Part shown: positions 13,987 through 21,735 of the stretch, in pieces
How the letters are laid out: each line of letters begins with the position of its first letter
Numbering within the stretch: the first letter of the stretch is position 1
Source: Chloroflexota bacterium
GTDB lineage: Bacteria > Chloroflexota > Ktedonobacteria > Ktedonobacterales > Ktedonobacteraceae
Length of the DNA: 24,667 bases
Assembly (NCBI GenBank): GCA_902810755.1
Contig: CADDYT010000090.1
Span: 1-24,667, forward strand
Direction: 5' to 3'
The notes under the pieces: generated by a model
Database searches by the model: none
Told to the model about the DNA's origin: nothing
Seen by the model: the letters and a program-made list of their open reading frames with translations, nothing else
Translations under genes and position numbers: made by a program

Positions 13987-14795
13987 GAAAGCTGTTCCAG
14001 TTCGCGCGGCGTCAGGTAGCGCCAGTGACCGGGGGGCAGGTTGGCGAGCGTGAGGGGGCCAATGCCGGTACGGATGAGCTGAAGGACGGGATGCCCAACG
14101 GCGGCGAGCATACGGCGCACCTGGCGTTTGCGCCCCTCATGGATGCTGAGAGCGAGCCAGCAATGTGTCTGTGAGGAACGCTCGCGGCGCAGCAGGCGCA
14201 CCTGTACAGGCGTGGTTCGGTGACGCTGGCCGTTGTCCTCGACGATCTCGACGCCGCGCCGCAGGGCATTGAGCGCGGCTTTATCGGGGCAGCCCTCTAC
14301 CAGCGCCTCGTAGTGCTTCTGCATGGAGTAGCGGGGATGGGTCATGCGCAGGGCAAAATCGCCATCGTTGGTGAGCAGGAGCAGGCCGCTGGTGTCGAGG
14401 TCGAGGCGACCGACGGGGTAGAGGCGCAGATGGCGCAGTTCTTCCGGGAGCAGATCGAGGACGGTGCGCCGATGCTGCGGGTCGTAGACCGTGCTGACGT
14501 AGCCGACGGGCTTGTGCAGCAGCACGTAGACATGCTGCGCGGGAGCCGAGACCTGTTTGCCATCGACACTGACGGTATCGCGCGCGGGCTGGATGCGCGT
14601 CCCCTGCGCCCTCACGGTCACGCCGTTCACCTGCACGCGCCCGGCTGCTATCAATGCTTCGGCGTGGCGGCGCGAGGCGACTCCCGCATGGGCCAGGAAG
14701 CGGGCCAGGCGTTCGCCCTCCTCCTGTCCCTTGCTCTGTTCTTTCCCCGATTCAGCTTCTGCTGCGGATTGGTGTTCCGGGTCTGGTTGCATCAT
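13959..14795 (-). CDS. rRNA pseudouridine synthase, RsuA/RluB/RluE/RluF family
   Basis: Converts a uridine in rRNA to pseudouridine. The chosen product has 278 residues. A charged lead (about 1-25) is followed by an S4 RNA-binding domain (about 28-82, RLARFLAHAGVASRRHAEAL) and the catalytic domain, with D132 in GRLDLDTSGLLLLTNDG as the catalytic aspartate and the family end motif EGRKRQVRRMLAAVGHPVLQL. The family covers 16S (RsuA) and 23S (RluB, RluE, RluF) enzymes; the exact target is not clear, though the layout looks RluB-like. The ATG at 14795 overlaps the DUF2851 stop codon as ATGA, suggesting coupled translation; an in-frame ATG at 14804 is also possible. It is last in a three-gene operon. 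Confidence 0.93.
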   Translation of the reverse strand: MMQPDPEHQSAAEAESGKEQSKGQEEGERLARFLAHAGVASRRHAEALIAAGRVQVNGVTVRAQGTRIQPARDTVSVDGKQVSAPAQHVYVLLHKPVGYVSTVYDPQHRRTVLDLLPEELRHLRLYPVGRLDLDTSGLLLLTNDGDFALRMTHPRYSMQKHYEALVEGCPDKAALNALRRGVEIVEDNGQRHRTTPVQVRLLRRERSSQTHCWLALSIHEGRKRQVRRMLAAVGHPVLQLIRTGIGPLTLANLPPGHWRYLTPRELEQLSQVSSGGAP

Positions 14796-16492
14796 ACATC
14801 CCATTTTCCTGCGAGGCAGGCCGCGCAGTGTTTTTCGCGACAGGTTGATTGATAGATATGGTGCAACCCCTGTTGCGCGCAACTGCCGCGAGGTTCAGCC
14901 TGCAATTGTAACTGCGCACACATAACACGGATAACACGGTTAGAAGAGAGACCGGGATGCTCAAGGTAGAGTTGCCGGGCAGCGTCCGTCAGCGCGCTAT
15001 CGCCTTCGATCAAGCCGAGGGCGGCGGCAAAGGGCAGGACAACGTTGCAGAGGACGATATCGGCGCGCGCTTTGCTCAGCCCGGCCTCGATGAAGAGGGC
15101 ACGCAGGGTGTGCAGCGCCTGCGAGGTTGGCAGAGCGAGACACTGGCGGATTTCCGTTGTCGCGCTCTGTGTCGCGGCTCGTTGCCAGAGGCGGCGCAGG
15201 GCGTGCAGGCGCGCGGCATCGAGTGAGGGCGGCTCAACGCCGCGGCCGGTCGGCGGCGGCACGTGACCGGCGCCATCCAGACCCAGCAGGTAGAGGGCGG
15301 CTGCGCGGAAGAAAGCGCGGTCTCGCCCGTAGGCCAGCGCCTCGGCCAGCGCAGGCAGCAAGCAGCGGTCATAGAGGTGTTCTACCGGCGGCCTCTCCTC
15401 ATATTGCTCAGCAAAGACGGCGCGCAGTTGTTCCACAAAGCTCTCCACTTTCTGCTCGAAGCGCAGCAGCCCGGCGGTGCGCAGCAGCCCGGCGCGCTCC
15501 TTCTCGTTCAGACGCCGCATCACGTCATGACACGGCCAGTGCGCCGCCTCTTCTGCTGACGGCAAAGGAGACAGGGCTGATTGAGCAGGCGAGCAGGAAA
15601 GCACAGGCCGGTCGTAGAGGGAGCAGGTGGGGATAGTGGCCCCGTCCTGGCGGCTGGTGGGCCGGTCGTCGTCACAGAGCAGGACGACGTGCAGCACGAC
15701 GTGATTGTAGCGAGCATCCGTGTGGTGCCGGTGAGCGAACCAGTCGCTGGCGCGCACGTGAAATTCGACATCGCCCACCAGCGCGGTCTCTTCCGGTTCC
15801 GGCGCGAAGACGGCATCGCGCACATCGGGGCCAGCAGCACTGCCGCGCTGGCCGGCAAAGAGCAGCCGGTAGCAGGAACCGTTGCCCAGTTGCAGGTTCG
15901 CGCCAACCGGCAAGGCCCACCAGCGCCGCGCCACCTCATCTTCGGCAGGGTAGAGACGGCGCGGTTCAAGAACGGCTGGATCAGAGGCCACATCGCCCCC
16001 GCAGGCCCCCGCGCCTCCCGGCAGGGCAGCCGCCGCGTCGCATGCCAGGGCAGCCGCCGCGTCGCATGCCAGGGCAGCCAACAGACCCCCGGCGCCCGCC
16101 CACAGGCCACCCGCAAGGGGTGGCCCTACTAGAGACGTCATGTTCCCCATATGTGACATCTGGCTGCCACTGGTCGTGTATAGTAGGGCCACCCCTTGCG
16201 GGTGGCCTGCGGTGTGACCTGTTGACGGCGGGCGGGTTGTCGACGGCGGGTGGCCTGTTGACGGCGGGCGTCCTGTTGACGGCACGTGACCTGTCGACGG
16301 CGGGTGGCCTGTTGACGGCACGTGACCTGTTGACGGCGCTTGTGCTGTTGTCGACGGCGCGTGGCCTGTTGACGGCACGTGACCTGTCGACGGCGCCTGT
16401 GCTGTTGTCGACGGCACGTGGGCTGCTGACGACGCCTGGGTTGTTGACGACGGCGCGTGGCCTGTCGACGGATGGGTTGTCGGGGTCTCCAT
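14792..16492 (-). CDS. DUF2851 family protein with a repeat-built N-terminus
   Basis: The conserved part begins near residue 170. Residues 200-272 carry the DUF2851 pattern: GPD followed by GDVEFHVRASDWFAHRHH, D..YN and VVLHVVL. A Cys-rich end, CREKHCAACL, is also typical. The family's biochemical role is unknown. The first 170 residues are unusual. Residues 5-92 are hexapeptide repeats of the type GHxPST. Residues 95-130 are the translation of the dispersed palindrome pair at 16103-16209. Residues 142-157 are a duplicated ACDAAAAL. The ATG at 16492 is 9 bases after the stop of the upstream coiled-coil gene but has no clear ribosome site, so translation might start later (Met at 112, 115 or 118 are candidates). 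The downstream pseudouridine synthase overlaps it by 4 bases. Confidence 0.8.
   Translation of the reverse strand: METPTTHPSTGHAPSSTTQASSAAHVPSTTAQAPSTGHVPSTGHAPSTTAQAPSTGHVPSTGHPPSTGHVPSTGRPPSTGHPPSTTRPPSTGHTAGHPQGVALLYTTSGSQMSHMGNMTSLVGPPLAGGLWAGAGGLLAALACDAAAALACDAAAALPGGAGACGGDVASDPAVLEPRRLYPAEDEVARRWWALPVGANLQLGNGSCYRLLFAGQRGSAAGPDVRDAVFAPEPEETALVGDVEFHVRASDWFAHRHHTDARYNHVVLHVVLLCDDDRPTSRQDGATIPTCSLYDRPVLSCSPAQSALSPLPSAEEAAHWPCHDVMRRLNEKERAGLLRTAGLLRFEQKVESFVEQLRAVFAEQYEERPPVEHLYDRCLLPALAEALAYGRDRAFFRAAALYLLGLDGAGHVPPPTGRGVEPPSLDAARLHALRRLWQRAATQSATTEIRQCLALPTSQALHTLRALFIEAGLSKARADIVLCNVVLPFAAALGLIEGDSALTDAARQLYLEHPGLSSNRVIRVMCAQLQLQAEPRGSCAQQGLHHIYQSTCREKHCAACLAGKWDV
16026..16080. repeat. 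24-base tandem repeat inside the DUF2851 gene
   Basis: A 24-base unit beginning GCAGCCGCCGCGTCGCATGC occurs at 16026-16049 and 16050-16073 without change, followed by seven bases of a third copy. The length is a multiple of three, so the reading frame is kept and the octapeptide ACDAAAAL is doubled. Confidence 0.85.
16103..16209. repeat. Dispersed GC-rich palindrome pair located inside a reading frame
   Basis: Bases 16103-16131 and 16181-16209 are perfect 29-base inverted repeats around a 49-base loop. Each arm is itself a hairpin (GGCCACCC/GGGTGGCC). Bases 16175-16209 match 54-88 exactly. This pair lies wholly in the DUF2851 frame and stays open through it, coding for residues about 95-130. 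Confidence 0.85.
16217..16490. repeat. Minisatellite of 18-base units coding for GHxPST hexapeptides
   Basis: The plus strand shows about a dozen units of the form TGTTGACGGCACGTGACC with variants. Unit lengths are 15, 18 or 21 bases, always a multiple of three, so the minus-strand DUF2851 frame is kept. Many units carry GTCGAC or GTTGAC. The conserved phase supports translation of this stretch. Confidence 0.85.
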
Positions 16493-16501
16493 TCACAGGT
16501 T

Positions 16502-18127
16502 CTACTCCAGTGCCTGCTCTTCGTCAGCAGTTTCGATGGTGTGACTATCGAGAGAGGCCCGGCCCTCGGCTACTGTGGCTTCGGCTTCGGCGCTCCTGGC
16601 GGCCTGGATGGCTTGCTCCTCGGCGGCTTCGGCATCGGCCAGCGTGGCCTGCGCCTGTGTATAGGCCTCTTCCGCTGTGCGCAGGCTCATTTCCGCGTCT
16701 TCTCCGCTCAGTTCGCCGCGCTGGATGGCCTCGCGCACGCGCTGCAGGTTCTCTTCGGCCTGCTGCGCGTTGTGGCGGGCCTCTCGCGTGGTCGCGCTGC
16801 TGGCCTCGGCCATCGCGGCGGCCTGCGCAGCAGCGGCGGCGGCCACCTCGGCAACGGTCATAGAGGTAGCAGCGTTTTCCACGCTCTCTTCCTCAGCCTC
16901 GGCGGCCTGCGCTCGCGGCCCCATTTCCGGTGGAAAGGCCGCGTCCCTGGCAGTTGTGGCCTCCGAAGCTGTTTCTTCTGCCGACGGCGCGGACGGTTCC
17001 GCTAGCTCCTGCGCCGCTGCCTCATCTGCGGGCGCGGGCGGCTCCTCGCCCCCGTCGGTTTCGGCTTCGCCTGTTGCGTTCGTCGGGGCGGCAGTTGCGG
17101 CGGTCTCAACGGTTCCGGTCGTCGCGGTAGCTTCCGGCGCGCTTCCTGCCAGCTTGCGCGCGAGACGTTCGGCCTCCAGCGCCCGTTGCCCGGCCTCGCG
17201 TGCGGCGCGTTCGGCTTCCAGGGCGAGGGCGTCGGCGCGGTCAGCCTCTGCCTGCAACAGATCGACTTCCTGCAACAGGTGGCGGCTTGAGCCGAGGTGT
17301 TCTAAGCGGGCAGAGGCTTCCATGGCGCGTTGCGCTGCCTGCCGCGCCTCCTCCTCGGCGGCCTGAGCGGCAGCCCGTGCCTGGCGCGCCCGTTGCTCCG
17401 CCTCCTGAAATGTGAGCGCGACCGGCGGTGAGGGCTGGGCCTCTGCCTCTTCCCGCGTCGCGGCGATGGGCGTTGCTTCGGGTTCCGCCTCGAAATCCTC
17501 TTCCCGGCCCACTACCGGCGTGGGATGCGGTTCAATCTCCCGCTCTGCCTCACCGATAGCCGGGGTAGCGTATGGTTCGGCTTCTCTCTCCGGCTCCGGC
17601 TCTAGCGTAGGGGCAGGGGCAGGTGTGGGAACCTCTGTTTCTTCTGTCGGCGCTGCGGTTGCGCCATTCATGCCGACAGGTGGTGCAACTGCCGCCTCCG
17701 GCTCCAGCCCTGCTGTGGGTGGCGCAGGTTCCACTTCTGGCTCCGTCGGCGTGGCGGAAGCAGACGGGTCCGTCGGCGTGGCTGTCGTCGTGACCTGCGC
17801 CTCTAACGGTTTGTCGGCAGCCGGGGCAACGTCCGTTTCTGGCGTTACCTCTCCTGTCGGGGCGGCTTCCGGCTCAGGAGTCTCTGCTGTCGGCGGGCCT
17901 GAGCGCAGGGCCGCTAATTGCTGGCGAATAAGCTCCAGGCGTTCCTCGATACGCTGGAGACGGGCAATGCGCTTTTCTACACGGGCCTGGGCGCGTTGTA
18001 AGCCTTCCTGTGCGCTTGCCAGGCGTTCGCGCATGCGCCGCTCGCGCTTCTGTAGTTTCTTCTCGTTCTTGCTTCTTTCCTGGGCTGCTCTTTCCTCTGA
18101 GTGCGCGGTGCGGTACTGATCGGCCAT
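16502..18127 (-). CDS. Ala/Glu-rich coiled-coil protein, unknown function
   Basis: A 541-residue protein of low complexity with no recognisable enzyme domain. Residues about 10-75 are a basic coiled coil (KKLQKRERRMRERLASAQE and similar). Residues about 80-235 are a disordered Pro/Glu/Thr/Ala-rich stretch with repeated TPxxxEA-like motifs. Residues about 245-330 are a second long coiled coil rich in Ala, Arg and Glu. A further acidic linker is followed by a third Ala-rich coiled coil to the end (about 410-541). There is no signal peptide or membrane helix. The ATG at 18127 is preferred; an in-frame GTG at 18175 would add 16 residues. It is first in an operon with the DUF2851 and pseudouridine synthase genes. 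It might be a scaffold or filament-like protein, but this is a guess. Confidence 0.8.
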   Translation of the reverse strand: MADQYRTAHSEERAAQERSKNEKKLQKRERRMRERLASAQEGLQRAQARVEKRIARLQRIEERLELIRQQLAALRSGPPTAETPEPEAAPTGEVTPETDVAPAADKPLEAQVTTTATPTDPSASATPTEPEVEPAPPTAGLEPEAAVAPPVGMNGATAAPTEETEVPTPAPAPTLEPEPEREAEPYATPAIGEAEREIEPHPTPVVGREEDFEAEPEATPIAATREEAEAQPSPPVALTFQEAEQRARQARAAAQAAEEEARQAAQRAMEASARLEHLGSSRHLLQEVDLLQAEADRADALALEAERAAREAGQRALEAERLARKLAGSAPEATATTGTVETAATAAPTNATGEAETDGGEEPPAPADEAAAQELAEPSAPSAEETASEATTARDAAFPPEMGPRAQAAEAEEESVENAATSMTVAEVAAAAAAQAAAMAEASSATTREARHNAQQAEENLQRVREAIQRGELSGEDAEMSLRTAEEAYTQAQATLADAEAAEEQAIQAARSAEAEATVAEGRASLDSHTIETADEEQALE

Positions 18128-18266
18128 AGCTTCTTTCGTCCAACCTTCCCTGGCAAAGCGGGGTCTCCCTTCCACGCTTTGCCCGTTTTTTTAGAGGATA
18201 CCTTATCCGCTCAAAGATTGCAACCTTTTGTTGCCTCAGTCTCTGCCGATAGGTATAGGAGAAACT

Positions 18267-20420
18267 ATGTCACAGGGGCATACAATGATAGAGCAGAAAG
18301 CGGAGCAATCTATGATTTTCCTGAACGGTGAAGAGGCCGCACAGCCAGCAGGAGCGGATATCTTTACGTCCGAAGGGGGTCGCTACTGGCGAAAAATCTA
18401 TGATAGCATGCCGTGCGGCGTCGTGGTCTGGGATGCTGGACGGCACATCATTGAGGTTAATGCGACAGCGCAGCAGATTCTGGGCCTGGACGTTCAGAGC
18501 TTGCAGGCCTATGTTGAGCTACGAGTTCCTGATATGATGATGCATCTCGATGGCACCCCGATGTCAGCAGAGGAATGGCCTTCTTCTATCATCTTTCGCA
18601 CGGGCCAGCCGTTGCACAATTATATTGCCGGTTATAACAATCCTGATGGCTCTTATCGCTGGATACAGTTTGATGGCGTCCCGATCTGTGGGGAAAATGG
18701 CACGATCACCCATGTGGTGGTCAGTTTTATCGATGTGACCGAGCGCGTGCAGGCGGAACGGCGCGCTCGCGAGAGCGAAGCCCGCTTACAGGCCATCTTT
18801 ACCAACCTGCCGGTCATCCTCTTCGTTATGGATCGCACAGGCATCATTACCTTTCTGGAAGGGAACGGGATCGGACAGCCTCTTGATAAGGCGGTGGAGA
18901 CGATGGCGACCTCGGTGTTCGATCTCTACTCCAGAACAGACGATGCGCTGGAATACATGCGGCGGACGCTGGAAGGCGAGACCCTGACGGCACAGACAGA
19001 AATCAACGGGCGGGTCTTTGAGGTGCGGCTCGTCCCACTACGCAATGAGCAAGACGAAGTAAGCGGGATTCTCGGTGTTGCCATAGATACTACCGAGCGC
19101 AAACGAGCCGAAGAGCAATTGCTCTACCAGTCACGGCACGATGCCCTGACCGATCTACCCAATCGCATTCTGCTCATGGAACGCTTAGAAGAGGCCATCA
19201 AGGCCCCCGGGCAGGCAGGGCAGAGCGTGGCCCTGCTGGTGATGGATCTGGATCATTTCAAAGATATCAATGATACCTTTGGACACCAGCATGGTGATCT
19301 GCTACTGCAACAGGTGGCGGAACGCCTGCTGCACGTCGCGGGGCCACAGGCAACGGTGGCCCGGCTCGGCGGCGACGAGTTCGCGCTTCTGCTGCCTGCG
19401 ACTGATAAGGCCAGAATACAACAAACTGTGGAATCACTTCTCACGGCGCTGGAGGCCGCGTTCACGCTGCGGGGCTATGCGCTGCGTGTCGAGGCCAGTA
19501 CAGGGATCGCCCTCTATCCAGAGCATGGACTGGACGCGCTGACGCTACTGCGCCGCGCCGATATGGCGCTCTATATGGCGAAACGGGCGCATGAAAGCTA
19601 CGCCTTCTATGATGCCACCTACGACCAGTATAGCCCGCGTCGCCTCGCCCTCACCGGTGCGCTGCGCAACGCCATCGCCTCCAACGAACTGCTCCTCTAC
19701 TATCAGCCAGAGGCCGATACGCTCACCGGAGTTGTACAGGGAGTTGAGGCCCTCCTGCGCTGGCAGCACCCCACCTACGGCTTCCTCTCGCCTGACCAGT
19801 TCATCCCGCTGGCCGAACAGACGGGGTTGATTACGCCACTGAGCGCCTGGGTGCTGGAAACCGCGCTCAGGCAGTGTCGGAAATGGCTGCGCTCTGGCCT
19901 CGAATTGAGCGTCTCCGTTAACCTCTCCATGTGGAACCTGCGTGACGAATGCCTGCCGGACACTATCGCCACCCTGCTGCAAACCTGCTGCATCCCACCG
20001 CGCCTGCTCTGCCTGGAATTGACGGAAAGCGCGGTCATGGTCGATACCGAGCGCACGCTGGCCGTCCTCTCGCGCATCACCGCGCTGGGCGTGCGCATCT
20101 CCGTCGACGATTTCGGCACCGGCTACTCCTCGCTCTTCTACCTCAAACGCCTGCCGGTCAACGAACTGAAGATTGACCGCACGTTCGTTCAACACATGAG
20201 AGATGTGGAAGCGGATGCCGCCATTGTACGTTCCACCATCGAACTGGCGCACAGTCTCGGCCTGCACGTCGTGGCCGAAGGCGTGGAAGACAGAGCTACC
20301 TGGCAGCAGTTGCGCGCCCTCGGTTGCGATACCATCCAGGGCTACTATCTCTCGCGCCCCCTCCCTCCCCACGACTTTGAACGCTGGCTGCGCGAAACAA
20401 AGCTTGAGGTCGCCATTTGA
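18267..20420 (+). CDS. PAS-PAS-GGDEF-EAL cyclic-di-GMP protein
   Basis: A 717-residue signalling protein without membrane helices. Two PAS domains (about 25-150 and 155-275) give the sensory input; the first contains IYDSMPCGVVVWDAG and the second IFTNLPVILFVMDRTG. The GGDEF domain (about 285-440) has an intact GGDEF motif at 368-372 and the NDTFGH segment, so it could make c-di-GMP. The EAL domain (about 455-710) keeps EALLRW (494), ELTES, DDFGTGYSSL, LKIDRTFV and AEGVE, all expected for c-di-GMP hydrolysis. Both activities are therefore predicted, with the PAS domains choosing between them. The ATG at 18267 has AGGAGA four bases upstream and is better than the TTG at 18228. It is transcribed divergently from the coiled-coil operon. 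Confidence 0.95.
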   Translation: MSQGHTMIEQKAEQSMIFLNGEEAAQPAGADIFTSEGGRYWRKIYDSMPCGVVVWDAGRHIIEVNATAQQILGLDVQSLQAYVELRVPDMMMHLDGTPMSAEEWPSSIIFRTGQPLHNYIAGYNNPDGSYRWIQFDGVPICGENGTITHVVVSFIDVTERVQAERRARESEARLQAIFTNLPVILFVMDRTGIITFLEGNGIGQPLDKAVETMATSVFDLYSRTDDALEYMRRTLEGETLTAQTEINGRVFEVRLVPLRNEQDEVSGILGVAIDTTERKRAEEQLLYQSRHDALTDLPNRILLMERLEEAIKAPGQAGQSVALLVMDLDHFKDINDTFGHQHGDLLLQQVAERLLHVAGPQATVARLGGDEFALLLPATDKARIQQTVESLLTALEAAFTLRGYALRVEASTGIALYPEHGLDALTLLRRADMALYMAKRAHESYAFYDATYDQYSPRRLALTGALRNAIASNELLLYYQPEADTLTGVVQGVEALLRWQHPTYGFLSPDQFIPLAEQTGLITPLSAWVLETALRQCRKWLRSGLELSVSVNLSMWNLRDECLPDTIATLLQTCCIPPRLLCLELTESAVMVDTERTLAVLSRITALGVRISVDDFGTGYSSLFYLKRLPVNELKIDRTFVQHMRDVEADAAIVRSTIELAHSLGLHVVAEGVEDRATWQQLRALGCDTIQGYYLSRPLPPHDFERWLRETKLEVAI

Positions 20421-20523
20421 TGTATCCGGCAGATCATCGCTTCTGCCACAAAACGCCCGTTTGTGATATAGTATCATCAAGAGATACTCAATGATTGAGC
20501 ATGGCGGTGAAAGTGTCTCGAAC

Positions 20524-20555
20524 GTGTCATGCTGAGCGGCTGCGAAGCATGACAC
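20524..20555. repeat. Dispersed inverted repeat, GTGTCATGCT family, copy in the xdhC leader
   Basis: GTGTCATGCT and AGCATGACAC are 10-base perfect arms around a 12-base loop. The repeat lies 36 bases before the XdhC-family start codon and would be in its leader RNA if the promoter is upstream, for example at TATAGT (20467-20472). Confidence 0.8.
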
Positions 20556-20590
20556 CTCTGAGAGCATGAGCGTAAAGCAGGAGCGAGGCA

Positions 20591-21454
20591 ATGGCAGTAA
20601 TGAATGTGTATAACGAGATACAGGCGGCGTTGAAGCGCGGGGAGCGCGTGGCGACGGCGACGGTGGTGAAGACGATTGGCGCGGCCCCCTGCGGCGTGGG
20701 CAGCAAGATGGTGGTGCGCGCCGATGGCACGACGAGCGGCAGTTTTTCCGGCGGGCAGGTGGACGCGCAGGTAGCAGAGAAGACGCTGCAGGCGTTGCAG
20801 GAAGGCTATTCACGGCTAACCCATATCCATCTGGATGGCGACCTCGCTGTCGGCAGTTGCGGCGCGACGCTTGAGGTCTTTATCGAGGTGCTACACCCGG
20901 AACCGCGCTTGATTATTGCCGGGGCCGGCTACGTGGCCCAGGCCCTGGCCCGGCTGGCCTCCCAGCTTGATTTTCGCATTATAGTGGTCGATGATCGCCG
21001 CGACCTCGCCGACCCGCAGGCGTTTGGCGACCACGTGCAGCTTACCTTTGGCGATATCCCGGAGACGCTGCGCGCCCTGGAGCCGGACGAGGCGAGCTGG
21101 GTCGTCATCGTCACGCGCGGCCACCACCTCGATAAGGACGCGCTCAAGGCGGTGCTGGAGTCGAACGCGCACTACGTGGGTATGATCGGCAGCCCCGGCA
21201 AGGTCAAAAAGATTTTCCGTGATCTCTACAACGAGGGCATCCCCCGCGAGCGGCTGGCGCAGGTTCACTCGCCCATCGGCCTCGACCTCGGCGCGGAGAC
21301 CCCGGACGAGATCGCTCTGAGCATCGCCGCCGAGATGCTTATGCTGCGCAAAAACGGCACCGGCGCCCCTCTCAAAGATCTGCGCCGCCTGCTGGACGAG
21401 GCGCTGCCGGTTGAGGAAGCGATTGAAGAAACGGTCGAACAAACTGTATCATAA
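20591..21454 (+). CDS. XdhC/CoxI family protein
   Basis: A 287-residue XdhC/CoxI-like protein. The family helps mature molybdenum hydroxylases such as xanthine dehydrogenase and CO dehydrogenase by handling the molybdenum cofactor. The N-terminal XdhC domain (about 5-75) has GAAPCGVGSKMVVRADG and the GSCGATLEVFIEV segment (88-100). A Rossmann-like domain starts IIAGAGYVAQALARL (108-122) and includes TRGHHLDKDAL, YVGMIGSPGKVKK and HSPIGLDLGAETPDEIA, all typical. No molybdenum hydroxylase subunit lies in the window, so its client enzyme must be elsewhere. GGAG about 8 bases upstream supports the ATG at 20591. The C-terminal tail is acidic. A long repeat stem follows the stop codon. Confidence 0.93.
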   Translation: MAVMNVYNEIQAALKRGERVATATVVKTIGAAPCGVGSKMVVRADGTTSGSFSGGQVDAQVAEKTLQALQEGYSRLTHIHLDGDLAVGSCGATLEVFIEVLHPEPRLIIAGAGYVAQALARLASQLDFRIIVVDDRRDLADPQAFGDHVQLTFGDIPETLRALEPDEASWVVIVTRGHHLDKDALKAVLESNAHYVGMIGSPGKVKKIFRDLYNEGIPRERLAQVHSPIGLDLGAETPDEIALSIAAEMLMLRKNGTGAPLKDLRRLLDEALPVEEAIEETVEQTVS

Positions 21455-21461
21455 AAATCTC

Positions 21462-21559
21462 CGGGACAGGTCATCCTGAACGCAGCGAAGGATCTGAGGC
21501 AAGGGACTGGCGCTCTGGCCCCTAGAGATCCTTCGCTGCGCCCAGGATGACCTGTCCCG
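21462..21559. repeat. Long inverted repeat, ATCCTGA variant of the dispersed family
   Basis: Arms 21462-21495 and 21526-21559 (34 bases) pair with two mismatches around a 30-base loop. The core TCATCCTGAACGCAGCGAAG differs from the ATGCTGA family by the GGAT/GCAT change. It starts 7 bases past the xdhC stop codon and may end that transcript. Another single arm lies at 21597-21630. Confidence 0.85.
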
Positions 21560-21596
21560 CTCAAAGCCGTGCGGTCTCCATGCGCGCCAAGCAGCC

Positions 21597-21630
21597 AGAG
21601 ATCCTTCGCTACGCTCAGGATGATATGTCC
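21597..21630. repeat. Single arm of the ATCCTGA dispersed repeat
   Basis: AGAGATCCTTCGCTACGCTC followed by AGGATGATATGTCC is a further copy in the same orientation as the right arm at 21526. The rest of the gap up to the lipoprotein gene shows nothing else that I can support. Confidence 0.75.
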
Positions 21631-21735
21631 GCCGGTGTACCATCTTGAAAACCTGGCCCGGAAGAATGATAATAGTTAATGCGGCCCGGTGAAAGGTGCG
21701 CGCGGGCCAGGGATGAACAGGAAGGATACTCCATT

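Noticed and set aside
16217..16490. Short direct repeats that could suggest a CRISPR array
   Set aside because: The units are contiguous 15-21-base degenerate copies with no unique spacers, and they keep a protein frame. No cas genes are nearby.
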